From assembly GCF_030813695.1 (NCBI RefSeq), contig NZ_JAUSVA010000003.1:62001-126000 (forward strand): a DNA stretch of 64,000 nt, in the 5' to 3' direction. Under the pieces are notes generated by a model that saw nothing but the letters and a program-made list of their open reading frames with translations, was not told the origin of the DNA and ran no database searches. The DNA comes from Kitasatospora herbaricolor. GTDB taxonomy: Bacteria; Actinomycetota; Actinomycetes; Streptomycetales; Streptomycetaceae. Both the position numbers and the translations under genes were made by a program. Shown here piece after piece: positions 51,199-61,900 of this stretch; position 1 is the stretch's first letter; each line of letters begins with the position of its first letter.

Positions 51199-51944
51199 GC
51201 GAGGGCGGGCCGGTTGTCGGCGGGGGCGCGGTGGAGCCAGCGGCCGCCGGGGGCGACGATGCCGGAGGGGGCGTTCGCGGCGTACTGGGCAGGGACGGCG
51301 TAGCCGAGCCAGTAGTTGTAGAGGGTGCCGTAGGCCTGGGCGACGGTGGCGCGGGCCGGGTCGTCGACCATCACGGAGACCAGGACGCAGTCGACGTCCA
51401 GGCGTTCGTACTCGGCGAACAATTCGGGGAAGTACGCCTCGATGCAGATGGCCAGGCCGAAGCGGAACCCGTCCACCTCGAACACCGTCGGCTCCGGCCG
51501 GCCGGGCGTGTAGAGGTAGGACAGTTCGGTGTTCGACAGGTACCGCTTGTCGTACCGGGTGACCAGCTGGCCCTCGTCGGAGACGACATACAGACTGTTG
51601 TGCGGCCGCGCCGGTGGGGTGAGCGGGTGGAGGGATCCGAAGACCGTCCACAGGCTCAGCTCCCCGGCCAGCGCCGCGATCCGCTGTGCCTCCTCGCGCA
51701 GCACGTCCCACGCCGCGCCGGACCCGTCCACGGGCGTCAGCGTGCCGTCGGGGCCGGCCGCCACCACGTGCTTGTCCGGGTAGACGAGAGCGCCCTCCGG
51801 GAACTGCACCAACCGCGCCCCCGCCCCTGCGGCCTCGACCATCAGGGCCCGAATCTCCTCCCCCGCCCCCCGGATCGCCGCCTGGTCCCGGGGGTCCTCG
51901 GGGACCGTGCTCTGCGCCACCGCCAACCGCAACATCCTGTCCAT
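51195..51944 (-). pseudogene. Carbon-nitrogen hydrolase (nitrilase superfamily), 3' end lost
   Basis: ATG 51944 opens MDRMLRLAVAQSTVPEDPRD. The catalytic triad is present: Glu in LVQFPEGALVYP, Lys in RYDKRYLSNTE, Cys in FGLAICIEAYFPE. The protein is nearly complete to NRPALAIAG; then the frame runs through the antisense of the neighbouring gene fragment and on to a stop at 50892, giving a foreign tail of over 100 residues. Family members end a few dozen residues after this point. Activity may survive, since the catalytic residues are intact. Confidence 0.7.
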
Positions 51945-52124
51945 CCCGGGACCGTACCGACGCCGTCGGCGCCTCGCCCGGCCCGCGCTGGGAAGGTCAC
52001 ACGCACGTGTCTGCGGCCCCGTCGGGCGCGCGGGCGGGGCCGGGCACCAAGGCGTCCGGCCCCGCCCCGCCCCGCCCATGAGCATGGTCGGCCCGAGCGG
52101 ACACCGCCGGACCGACCTGGCCGG

Positions 52125-52352
52125 TCAGGTGCGGCGCCACCAGGAGCCAGCAGGCTTCCCATCGGCAGCCGCGACTTCGGCCTGCTCGCGCTCGGCCTCG
52201 TGGCGCGCCCGCCGGTCAGCGTCGACCTGACGGCGGCCTGCGCACAGCCCGTCGTCACCCCAGGTGCCGGAGCCCGCGCCCCCACCCCCGCCACAGCCGC
52301 TGCCGCTGCCGCTGCCGCCGGTAAGGCTCTCTTCAACCATGAAGATCGCCAT
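52125..52352 (-). CDS. Small hypothetical protein
   Basis: From ATG 52352, 75 residues: MAIFMVEESLTG, a Gly/Ser-rich stretch with one Cys, then DDGLCAGRRQVDADRRARHE and a charged C-terminus ending SWWRRT. No family was recognised. It starts just after the immunity gene stop on the same strand. Composition is plausible for a small regulatory protein but the evidence is weak. Confidence 0.4.
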   Translation of the reverse strand: MAIFMVEESLTGGSGSGSGCGGGGGAGSGTWGDDGLCAGRRQVDADRRARHEAEREQAEVAAADGKPAGSWWRRT

Positions 52353-52937
52353 CTACGACTGAGCACCAGGGGCCGCAAGCGCCGAACGCAGCGCTCCCAG
52401 GTAACGGGCTGCTGCTTCCCGCGAGGCTTCCATCGCCATGTGAAAGGCGGTTTCGTCGGCGCCGCTCAATTGATTAGCTTTCACCTCGAGGGACTCCTCT
52501 AGAGCAGCGAAAAAATGGGGGGCTTCAAGGTTACTTCCGCTGCGTTCCAACTGCCAGTCAACATGACGAGCAAAACGTTGGATCCACTCCCCCAGGCCAA
52601 CTGGGGCATTGTCGGGAAGATCTCCTGTGACCTGACGGCAATGCAGTTCAATAAGTTCCGCAGCCTTATAGGGATAGTATGCGCCCCCTGGAGGATCCTC
52701 ATCCCAGAGATCGAGTAGACCTCCGATGCTTTCCAAGAGACTGGAGAAGGTCTCCACGCCGACATTCGACGATTCGTCACAAATGAAAGACACCGAGTGG
52801 CACAATTCCGGCCAGTCGGGCTCGCCGGTGACAACTCCAGACCACTCCTGCGACAATCCAGCCTCAAGGATTGGCCCGAACCGCGCAACCACCACACGGG
52901 CACGCTGCACTCGCCTCTCAATGCTCGCCTTATCCAC
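52353..52937 (-). CDS. Candidate immunity protein for the deaminase toxin
   Basis: GTG 52937 overlaps the RHS stop (TAGTG). The 194-residue protein is acidic, helical and soluble (FGPILEAGLSQEWSGVVTGE; LLESIGGLLDLWDEDPP; AELIELHCRQVTGDLPD), without signal peptide or known enzyme motif. Coupling to a toxin tip is the basis of the assignment; the family was not recognised. Codon use is less GC-rich than the RHS backbone, as for its toxin tip. Confidence 0.75.
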   Translation of the reverse strand: MDKASIERRVQRARVVVARFGPILEAGLSQEWSGVVTGEPDWPELCHSVSFICDESSNVGVETFSSLLESIGGLLDLWDEDPPGGAYYPYKAAELIELHCRQVTGDLPDNAPVGLGEWIQRFARHVDWQLERSGSNLEAPHFFAALEESLEVKANQLSGADETAFHMAMEASREAAARYLGALRSALAAPGAQS

Positions 52938-55900
52938 TAGTTACCGCCCCCTCTGAATGTGAACGATCGCTGCCCAAACCTAAACTGGAATTTGGGGATC
53001 CCCTTCAGGTAGTAATTTATCCTACCCTTCCAACTGGATGGCCCTGTAAGCGCCCCGCCTGCACTGCGGATGGAGTTTTCGCAGTACGGGCATACATTTC
53101 GGCTTGCGCCGCCATCCCAAAGGGTCCAGCCATTGTCGTTGATGTGTTGCATGGCGTTAGTTTCAGCATGCAACTCGGGGTCATTCTTAGCTGCCACCTC
53201 ACCAGGTTGCAGGGAAGCCGCCTGTGTATCGGTCAGACCATCTCCACTTGCCGCAACAACGTCGACCGGCTTCCCTTCACCCGCATCTGCCCGAACGACA
53301 GCGACCGTCTGATTCTTATAAGGGCGCCCTCCATCCTTCGTTCCGTCGTGGATTACCCCGCGAATCTGTTCCGCCCGATCAGTGAACTCGCAGTTATGGA
53401 CCAGTACGGGCGTACTGCCAGCCTCCACATAGTACGTGTGGAGGTCACCAATGGTGAGGTCGTAGGTGGTGGAATCGGCATGGTGGAGCCGGATTTCCTT
53501 GACGGTGGCGGCGCCGTCGGGGGTCTGGAGGATGTCGCCAGGCTTGAGGTCCTGAGCATCAACGAAGGCGTGCTGAGTCTGATCGTAGAAAGGGTGGTGA
53601 TAGGTAGTGGTGAGCGTGGAGTTCTGGACGTCCGGTCCGGAATCCGCCCCTTCAGTCATGGTTGCGGCGGCGGGAAGTTCGGCGGCCTGTGCCTGCTGGA
53701 GCGGCGCGGCCGCCCAGAGGGTGAGCGCTGCGACGCCTGCGGCAAGGCCGAGTAGGGTCTTCGCCCCGCGCCCAGGCGTCTTTGACTGTGCGGCAGGGGC
53801 GATGGCGAGGTCGACGAAGTCGTGGTCGGTGGTGGTGACGATGACATCGGTGACCGTGTGGATCTCGGTGTTCTTCTTGTCGGGGACGGCGTTGGTGATC
53901 TGGTCGCCGGTTTTGATCTGGTCGATGTGCTTGGTGGTGCCGTCGGCCATCAGGACGGGGGTGGAGCCGGTGAAGCTGTGCGGGGCACCGCCGCATCCCT
54001 TGCTCTTGCCCTTGCCGCTGCCGCCGAAGAGGCCGCCGCCGATACCGCCGCTGATGGCTCCGTCGACCGCGCCGTTGACGCCGGCGCTCGCCGCACCGGA
54101 CCAGGAGCAGTTGTTGCCGCAGGTCAGGCCGTAGCCGGCAGCGCTGCTCGCCGCACTGCTTGCACCGCCGATCGCCGCGCCCTCGATGGCGTTGGTGGCG
54201 AAGGCGGGCAGGAGGTCGCCGAGCGCGGTACTGGCGAGCTTGCCGCCGAAGGCGCCGCCCAGGGCTCCTCCGACCGCTCCGCCGACGGTGCCGACCGCGA
54301 TAGCCGTTCCGAACGCTCCGGCTGAGCAGGCACCCTGCTTGCCCTCGTGGCACTTGAAGGCCTGGTCCACGGCTGCGCCAGCTGCGCCAGCGAGGGCGCC
54401 GCAGGCTGCGGCGCCAGCCACCGCGCCAGCTCCGGCGGTCGGAATACCGACTGCGGCCTCGCAGCCGATGAAGACCGCGGCCGAGGCGACGAAGGAGGTG
54501 ATCGCCGCCGCGTGCTGCTTGACGACGGAGGCGGCCTTCGCAGCGGTCTTGGCCACTGCGTGGCCGACTGCCTTCGTCACGGCAACCGCCTTGCCGACGG
54601 TGTGCGCGACGTGCTTCGCCTTGGTTGCGGCTGCGTGGTAGGCGGTGCGGACGATGGCGACCGACCTTTTGATGACCTTTCTGACGGTCCGCACGGTGTT
54701 GCGATAGGTGCGTCTTGCCGCTCGGTAGACGCGGCGGCCGGAGTCGACGATCTTGGTGACGACGGTGCTGACTGTCCGCTGGACGGTGAGCACGACCTCG
54801 GTGGCGATCTGCTCGACGTAGTGGTAGGCCTGGGCCGCCTTCTGCTCCGCCCACTCGGCGGCGGCGCTCACGTAGGCGCTGCCGGCATCCCAGGCGGAGG
54901 AGACGGTGGAGGCGACGGAGCTGGCCGCACTCTTGACTCCGCAGACCACGTCGTACCAGGAGCAGTGGCCGGAGGGGTCGGTGCCGGCGAGCGGGTTGTC
55001 GTTGACGTAGGCGAACGGGTTGGCGGAGACCGAGGTGGGTGCCGGGTTGAGCGAGACGGTGTCCTTGTTGAGGAACTGCCCGTTCGCCGGGTTGTACCAG
55101 CGCGAGCCCATGTTGACCTTGTCGGTCGTCGCATCGGTCCAGCCGGACTGGAAGCCGAGCTGGCCGATCAGGCCGGAGGTCGCGGTGACCCCTCCGAGCG
55201 GGTCGTAGCTGCGGGAGCCGGTCAGTGTGGTGGAGCCGGTGGCGAACTGGCCGACGAGGTCGTCGTGCTGGTCGGTGAGTGCGAGGCGGCCGGTGGATGC
55301 GGCGCCGCCAGGGGTGTTGGTCCCGATCAGGCCGGAGCCCGGGTCCCAGGTGTAGGTGTTGGAGCCGTCGGAGGCGACCTGGTTGGAGCCGCCGGTGTAC
55401 TGGAAGGTCCGGGTGCCGCTGACCTGGTTAGCCGCGGTGATGACGCGGCCGGAGGCGTCGAGGTTGTAGGTCTGCTGGCCGGCCACGATCTGCTGGCCGT
55501 AGGCGTCGGAGGCGTAGACAGCGGGTGTGCCGCCGACTCGGTCCTCGGTCATGGTGCCGCGCGCGGAGTAGCGGTAGGTGTGCTGGCCGTCGGAGGTCAG
55601 CTGGTCGCGTTCGTCGTAGGTGAAGACGTTGGAGCCGACCTGGGTGCGGTTGCCGGAGGCGTCGTAGGAGTAGGCGGTGGTGGCGGTGCCGTTGTTCCAC
55701 GAGGTGAGGCGGTTCGCGAGGTCGTAGCTATAGGTGTGGGCAGCTGCTCCGACGACGCCGGTGGTGGTCTTGGAGGTGAGGTTGCTGTTGGCGTCGTAGC
55801 CGTAGGCCATCGACGCCAGCGTCGTCGAGCCGGAGGTCAGGGTGTCGGTGGCGAGGCGGTGGCGGACGTCGTAGGTGAAGGTCCGGCTCTGGCCGCTCGC

Positions 55901-58900
55901 GCCGTAGTTGACGGTGGCGGGCTGGGAGAGCGCGTTGTAGGTGTAGGTGAGGGTGTTGCCGGTGGCGGGGTCGGCGAGGGTGGCGAGGCGGCCGGCGTTG
56001 TCGTAGGTGTAGGAGGTGGTGCCGGCGGCGTCGGTGCGGGAGGAGAGCAGCCCGTCCTTGCCGTAACCGAAGGAGCTGGACCCTGCCGAGCCGGTGGCCG
56101 TCAGGACGTGTCCGCGGTCGTCGTAGCCGAAGGCCTCACTGGTGGCGCTCTGGTACCCGCTCTGGCCGACGGTGCCGGCGGTGGCGGTGGCGGCGGTGAG
56201 GACCTGGCCGAGGGTGTCGTAGGTGAAGTTCCGGGTGGCGGTGGCGGCTTCGGCGCCGCTGCCGGACTGCGAGGCGAGGTTTCCGGAGAGGTCGTAGGAC
56301 ATCGAGTTCACGACGCCGCCGGGCTGGGTCACCTGGGTGAGCTGGCCGAGCTGGTCGTAGACGTAGCTGGTGGTGCGGTCGGCGGCGGAGGTGTAGGTGC
56401 CGGCGGCCGGTGCGAGGACGCTCTCCTGTTTGCCCCAGCTGTTGTAGCTGTACTTCCAGGAGTTGCCGCGTCCGTCGGTGAAGCGGGTGCGGTGTCCGCC
56501 GGCGTCGTAGCCGAAGGAGGTGGTGATGGAGGCGGTGGCGGACACCGGCTGGACCTCGTTGGTCATCACCCCGGTGGCGTCGTAGGTGAAGGTGGAGGTG
56601 CTGCCGCGGTTGTCGGTAGTCGAGAGGGTGTTACCGACGCCGTCGTAGGTCTTGGACGTGGTGGTGAGCAGGAAGGGGAAGGGGCCCTTGGTGTACTGCT
56701 TGGTGGACAGCGGCAGGCCCTGTGCGTTGTAGGCCACCCTGGACGAGGTGCCGTCCGCGTTGGTGGTCTTCTGCACCCGCCCGGCGAAGTCGTAGGCGTA
56801 GCTGGTGGTGTTGCCGGCAGGGTCGGTGGTCGAGGTGACGTCGCCGGCGCGGTTGTAGGCGTAGGAGGTGGTGCGGCCCTCGGCGGAGGTGGTGGAGGTG
56901 AGGAAGGTGCCGTAGGGGTTGCCCGTGCTCACGTCGTAGGAGGATGTGCTGGTGATGGTCTGGGCGGTGGGGTAGCGCTCCAGGGTGGTGGAGGTGAGCT
57001 GCCGGCCGAGCCAGTCGTAGGTGGCCTGGCGGACGGCACCGGAGGCGTCGGTGACGGAGAGCCGGTCGCCGTTGACGTCGTAGGTGTAGTGGGTCTTCCT
57101 GCCGTCGGGGGTCGTCTCCTGGGCGAGCTGGCCGAGCTGGTCGAAGAGGTAGTTGCTGGACCTGCCGTCGGGGCGGGTCGCGGTGACGACGTCGCCGAGG
57201 GCGTCGTAGGTGGTCGTGGTGGTGGCGGTGATCGGGGTGCTGGCACCCGGCGGGAGGTAGGAGGGGTCGGTGGTGGAGGTTTCCTCACCGTTGGCGTCGT
57301 AGGTGTGGGTGACCTGGTTGCCGTTGGGGTCGAGCTCTTCCACCTCCTCGCCGAAGGTGTTGAAGCCCGAGGTGGTGGTCGGGTGGGCCATGACGGGGGC
57401 GCCGCCGCCGATCTCGACGGACACTGCCGGCCCGGAGGTGACGGTGCGGTTGCCGGCCTCGTCGTAGGCGTAGGTGCTGGTGCTGCCGTTGGCGTCGGTG
57501 GCGGAGTTCGCGAGGCCGCGCTGGTCGTAGGTGTAGCTGGTCGTCTGCTCGCCGGAGGAGCCGGCTGTTCCGCCGGTGCGGCCGTTGCTGAAGAGCGTGG
57601 CGGCCTCGGCGGCGCTGACGGCGCGGGGGTAGGCCTGGACGTTGGAGATGGCTCCGTTGTGGGTGGTGCCCCACAGGCGGTTGCCGGCGGTGAGGACCGC
57701 GTTGCCGATGGCCAGCGGCCCGGTGGCGTTCCACGGCGTGGTGTTGGTGGCGGTGGCGGCCTGCGTGCCGTTGACGTAGAGCGTCATGGTGCCGGCGGAG
57801 GCGTCGAAGACGCCGACCAGGTGGGTCCAGGTACCGGTGGTTGCCGGACCGGAGGCGGCCGCCGCCGCGAAGGTCACGCCCGTGGTGGCGTCCGCGCTGG
57901 GTGAGACGAAGGCCCAGCTGTTGAAGGCCTTGGAGTACTGGAGGAAGAACGCCTCGGTGTTGGTGCCGCCCTGGGCCACGATCGTGTGGTCGGCGGAGGT
58001 GTCGGCGAGGTTGGCCCAGGCCGAGACCGTGTAGGAGGAGGCGGTGTTCAGCACCGGGCCGTTGGTGGCGATCCAGCCGTTCGCGCCGGCCAGGTTGGCG
58101 GCGCCGTTCGCCCACGTCACCGGGTTGGTCACGGCGGCGGTGGTGCCGGTGCCGGAGCTGTCGGTGACCGTGGAGCCGGAAGTCTGGTCCAGCTTCCACC
58201 AGCCGACGGGGTGTCCGGAGGAGTCGCCGTGCAGGGTCTGGGTGAGGGCGCGGCCGGCGGTGTCGTAGGTGGCGGAGGTGGTGCGGTCGAAGCCCGAGGA
58301 GTCGTGCTGGTTGGAGGTGGCGACCAGGTCGTCGGGGGTGAAGGAGACGCTGGTGACCCGGTTGACGCCGGCGGGGTCCAGGGTGGTCGTGGTGGTGCGT
58401 GAGGCGGCGTCGACCTGGTACTGCGTGACGGTCGCGCCGTTGCCGGTGGTCCGCTGGACGAGGTTGGCCGCCGCGTCGTAGACGTTGGCCTGCTCCACGT
58501 AGCTGTGGGTGCCGGCGGCATCAGTCCTGGTGATGGTCGCGGTCAGGCCGTCGTCGGTGTACGTGTAGGCGGTGGTGTTGCCCATGGCGTCGGTGATCGA
58601 CGCGAGGCGCCCGGCCGGGTCGTAGGCCCGGGAGGACTCGACCAGGGTGGTGGCGGGTGTGGGGTTGGTCGGGTCCCCGGTGTAGTTGAGCAGGCTCTGG
58701 GTGAGCAGCTGGCCGTTGGAGTCGTAGCCGTAGGCGAGGACGGCGCCGGCGGGGTTGGTCTCCCGGGTCAGGTTGCCGCTGCTGTCGTACGTCATGGAGG
58801 TGGTGGCGCCGTTGGCTGCGCCGGCGTTGCCGTTGGCGTCGGTGCGGCTGGCGACCTGGTCGTACTGGTTGTAGGTGGTGGTGCGGGTGCGCGGGGCGTC

Positions 58901-61900
58901 GCCACCGGTGGTGTCGGCGACGGTCTGGGAGGTGATGTTGCCGTCGTTGTCGAAGACGGTGGAGGCGACGGAGGTGTGGATGGCGCCGGTGACCCGGTCG
59001 GTGATCGGCGGGTTGCTCTCCTGGACGACCTGGCCCATGGCGTCGTAGACGTAGGAGGTCGTCAGCCCTGTGGGGTAGCTGTCGGAGATGACGGTCTTGG
59101 TGAGCGGGCGCCCTTGGCCGTCGTAGGTGTAGGTGGTCTTCAGGCCGGAGGCCATGGTGGTGGAGGCGACGTCGCCGTTGTGGAGGTAGGCGATGGTGCT
59201 GACCGCGCCGCCGGGCGAGGTGACCTTCACGGGCAGGCCCGCGGGGGTGTTGCCGCTGTCGGCGGCGGGGTAGGTGGCGCTGCCGTCGCTGAAGGTGGTG
59301 GCGGAGATCCGGCCGGTCGGGAAGCCTGCCACGGGCGGACCGGTGGTGGTGGTCCTGTTGCCGGCGGCGTCGTAGGTGTAGCTGGTGAGGTAGGTGTTGT
59401 CGGTGGCGGAAGCCGAGCGGCCGTCGCGGACGGTCAGCAGCACGTCGTTGCGCGGGTCGGCTGTGGTGAGGGGCGCGGTGGTGGCGTCCGGGTAGTAGGT
59501 GAAGTACTTGGTGGCGCAGGTTCCGGCGGCCTGGTTCTGGCAGGCGGTGGTGGAGACGGTGTTGCCGCGCACGTCGTGACCGGTGGTCGTGACGTCCCCG
59601 TTGGGGTCGGTGACGGTGTGCAGGAAGCCGCCGGTGTCGTAGCCGTAGGTCGTCTTGTTACCTGCGCCGTCGACCTCGGCGATCTGCCGGTAGCCGGCGT
59701 TGGGGTCGTACTGGTGGGTGAGGGTCTTGCCGCTGGGTTCGGTGACCGTCACCGTCTCCGTCGGGGTGAGGCCGGTGGAGTTGCGGGCGCTCTGGAAGTG
59801 CGACTCGGCGTCGGCGGCGGAGAGCTCGGAGCGGTAGAAGGACACGTCGGCGATCGAGCCGGGGAAGTAGCCGAGTTCGTTGGTGGGGGCGTTGGGCCAG
59901 CTGAAGCTCTCGCCCGCCCCGATGTAGACGTAGTCGGAGGGTGAGGCGGTGCGGGTGCCCAGCGTCGTGCCGGTCAGTGCACCGTCCAGGTAGAGGGACT
60001 GGGAGGTCGCCGAGGCGGACAGGACGGCGTGGTGCCACTTGCCGTCGTTGACGGCGCCGGGGCTGACGATCTGCCAGGCCGTCGTCCACTGGTCCCAGAA
60101 CTTGCCGTGCAGTTTGCCGTCGGTTCCGACGTAGAGGGCGGGCACCCAGCTGTTGCTGCGGGGGGCGCCGCCGGTGAGGGAGGCACCCGCGTAGTCGAAG
60201 AGCACGCCGCCGGCCGTGCTGCCGGCCGGCATGCTGAACCACATCTCGACGGAGTTCGCTCCGGTGCCGACCGTGTCGGTGGCGGGCAGCCGGACGTAGG
60301 AGGAGGCGCCGTCGAACTTCGCGGCCGTGCTGTCGGCGAAGGGCCCGGTGGTTGCGAGGGTCACGGCGTTGTAGGTGCCGGTACCGTACTTGACCTCGTC
60401 GTAGGCGGTGCCGGCGCCAGCGGTGTCGCCCAGGCGCCAGTAGCCGGCCGGGGCCGCGCCCATCACCGCCGAGCGGTAGACCTGGCTGGAGCCGGTGACG
60501 GCCGGCTTGCCGATCTGCCAGAGGCCGCCGTTCTCGTCGGTCACCTGGGAGACCTGGGCGGTGTTGGTGTCGTAGGTGACTGCGGCGAACTGCTTGCCCG
60601 AGGGCCGGGTGATGCCGTTGAGCAGGCTTCCGCTCTGCTTTCCGGCCGCGTACAGGGCTGTGACCTGGGCGGCCGTGAGCCCTGTCGGGAAGGCCGCCGC
60701 CTGCGCGATGGTGCCGTTGAAGTAGGTGGCGTAGCCGGTGTTGCCGGTGGTGGAGTAGTGCGCCTGGTCCGGCCAGGTGCCGCCCAGGAAGCCGGCGCCG
60801 ATGTAGGTGTGGCCCTGCAGGGCGCTGGTGTAGCCGCCGCTGCGGGAGATCATGCCGTTGCGGGAGCCGACGGCGTTGCCGTCCAGGTAGAGGGTCTGGG
60901 TGGATCCGGCGCCGGCCAGGACCACCTGGTGCCAGGCGCCGTTGTTGACGGGGGCCGAGATGATGGGGGCGACGCCGCTGGAGTTCCAGAACTCGGCGTT
61001 CAGGCGGCCGTGCGCGTCGAGATAGATCGAGGGCGTGTACTGGCTGGCGCTGGTTCCGGCGCTGAGCGGCAGGGTGGAGTAGGAGAACAGGACGCCGGGG
61101 GTGGTGGCGGTGGTCTGGAACCACATCGACATCGTGTACTGGGAGGCGCTGCTGGCCAGGCTCTTGGGTATCTCCACGTAGGAGGACGTGCCGTTGAAGC
61201 CGGCGCCGGTGGCGGTGCTTGCCGAGAGCGGCCCGGGCTGGCCGAGGGTCACGTTGGTGTAGGTGGCCTTGTCGGCGCCCTCGTTGGTGTTCACCGCGCT
61301 TGCCGCGGTGGTGGCACCCGTGGCCTCGGAGAACGGCCAGAGGGAGGAGGCGCCCTCGTCGAGTGCCTGGGTCTGGAACTGCGAGCCTGGGGTGTAGCTG
61401 TACTGGCTGCAGGTGGTGGTGTCGGTCGGTGAGCAGAGCTTGGTCAGCTGGTCGCCGGTGTAGGTGTAGTTCCAGTTCAGTGCGGTGGCCCAGTTGCTGC
61501 CCTGGACGGGGTCGGTGTAGGCGTGGACGAGGTGGGGATTGGTGGCGCCGGCAGGGGTGGACCAGTCGAAGTGCAGGGAGCGGCCCGAGACTGCCGAGGC
61601 GATGCCGGTGACCTGGCCGGCCGTCCAGTAGAAGTAGATCGTCCGCGCGTTGGAGTCGGCGATGGAGTAGATGCCGTACGCGCCGGTGCCCAGGCTCTGG
61701 GTGAAGGTGTGGACGGTGGCGTTCTTGTCGGTCAGCGTGTATCCGCCGGTGACGGCGCGCAGGGAGGCGAATCTGCCCGAGGGCGGGGAGAAGCTGCCGT
61801 CGTCGTTCTTGCCGAAGCCGACCTGCGAGCCGTCCGGGTAGGTCACCACGACACCCACGAGCGTGCCCGCGGCGTCGCGCTGCTCGGTGGCGCGGGCGTC

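Noticed and set aside
54347..57904. Plus-strand open frame of 1185 codons
   Set aside because: It is antisense to the RHS repeats and consists of Gly/Val-rich repeats; the minus-strand reading shows clear YD repeats.
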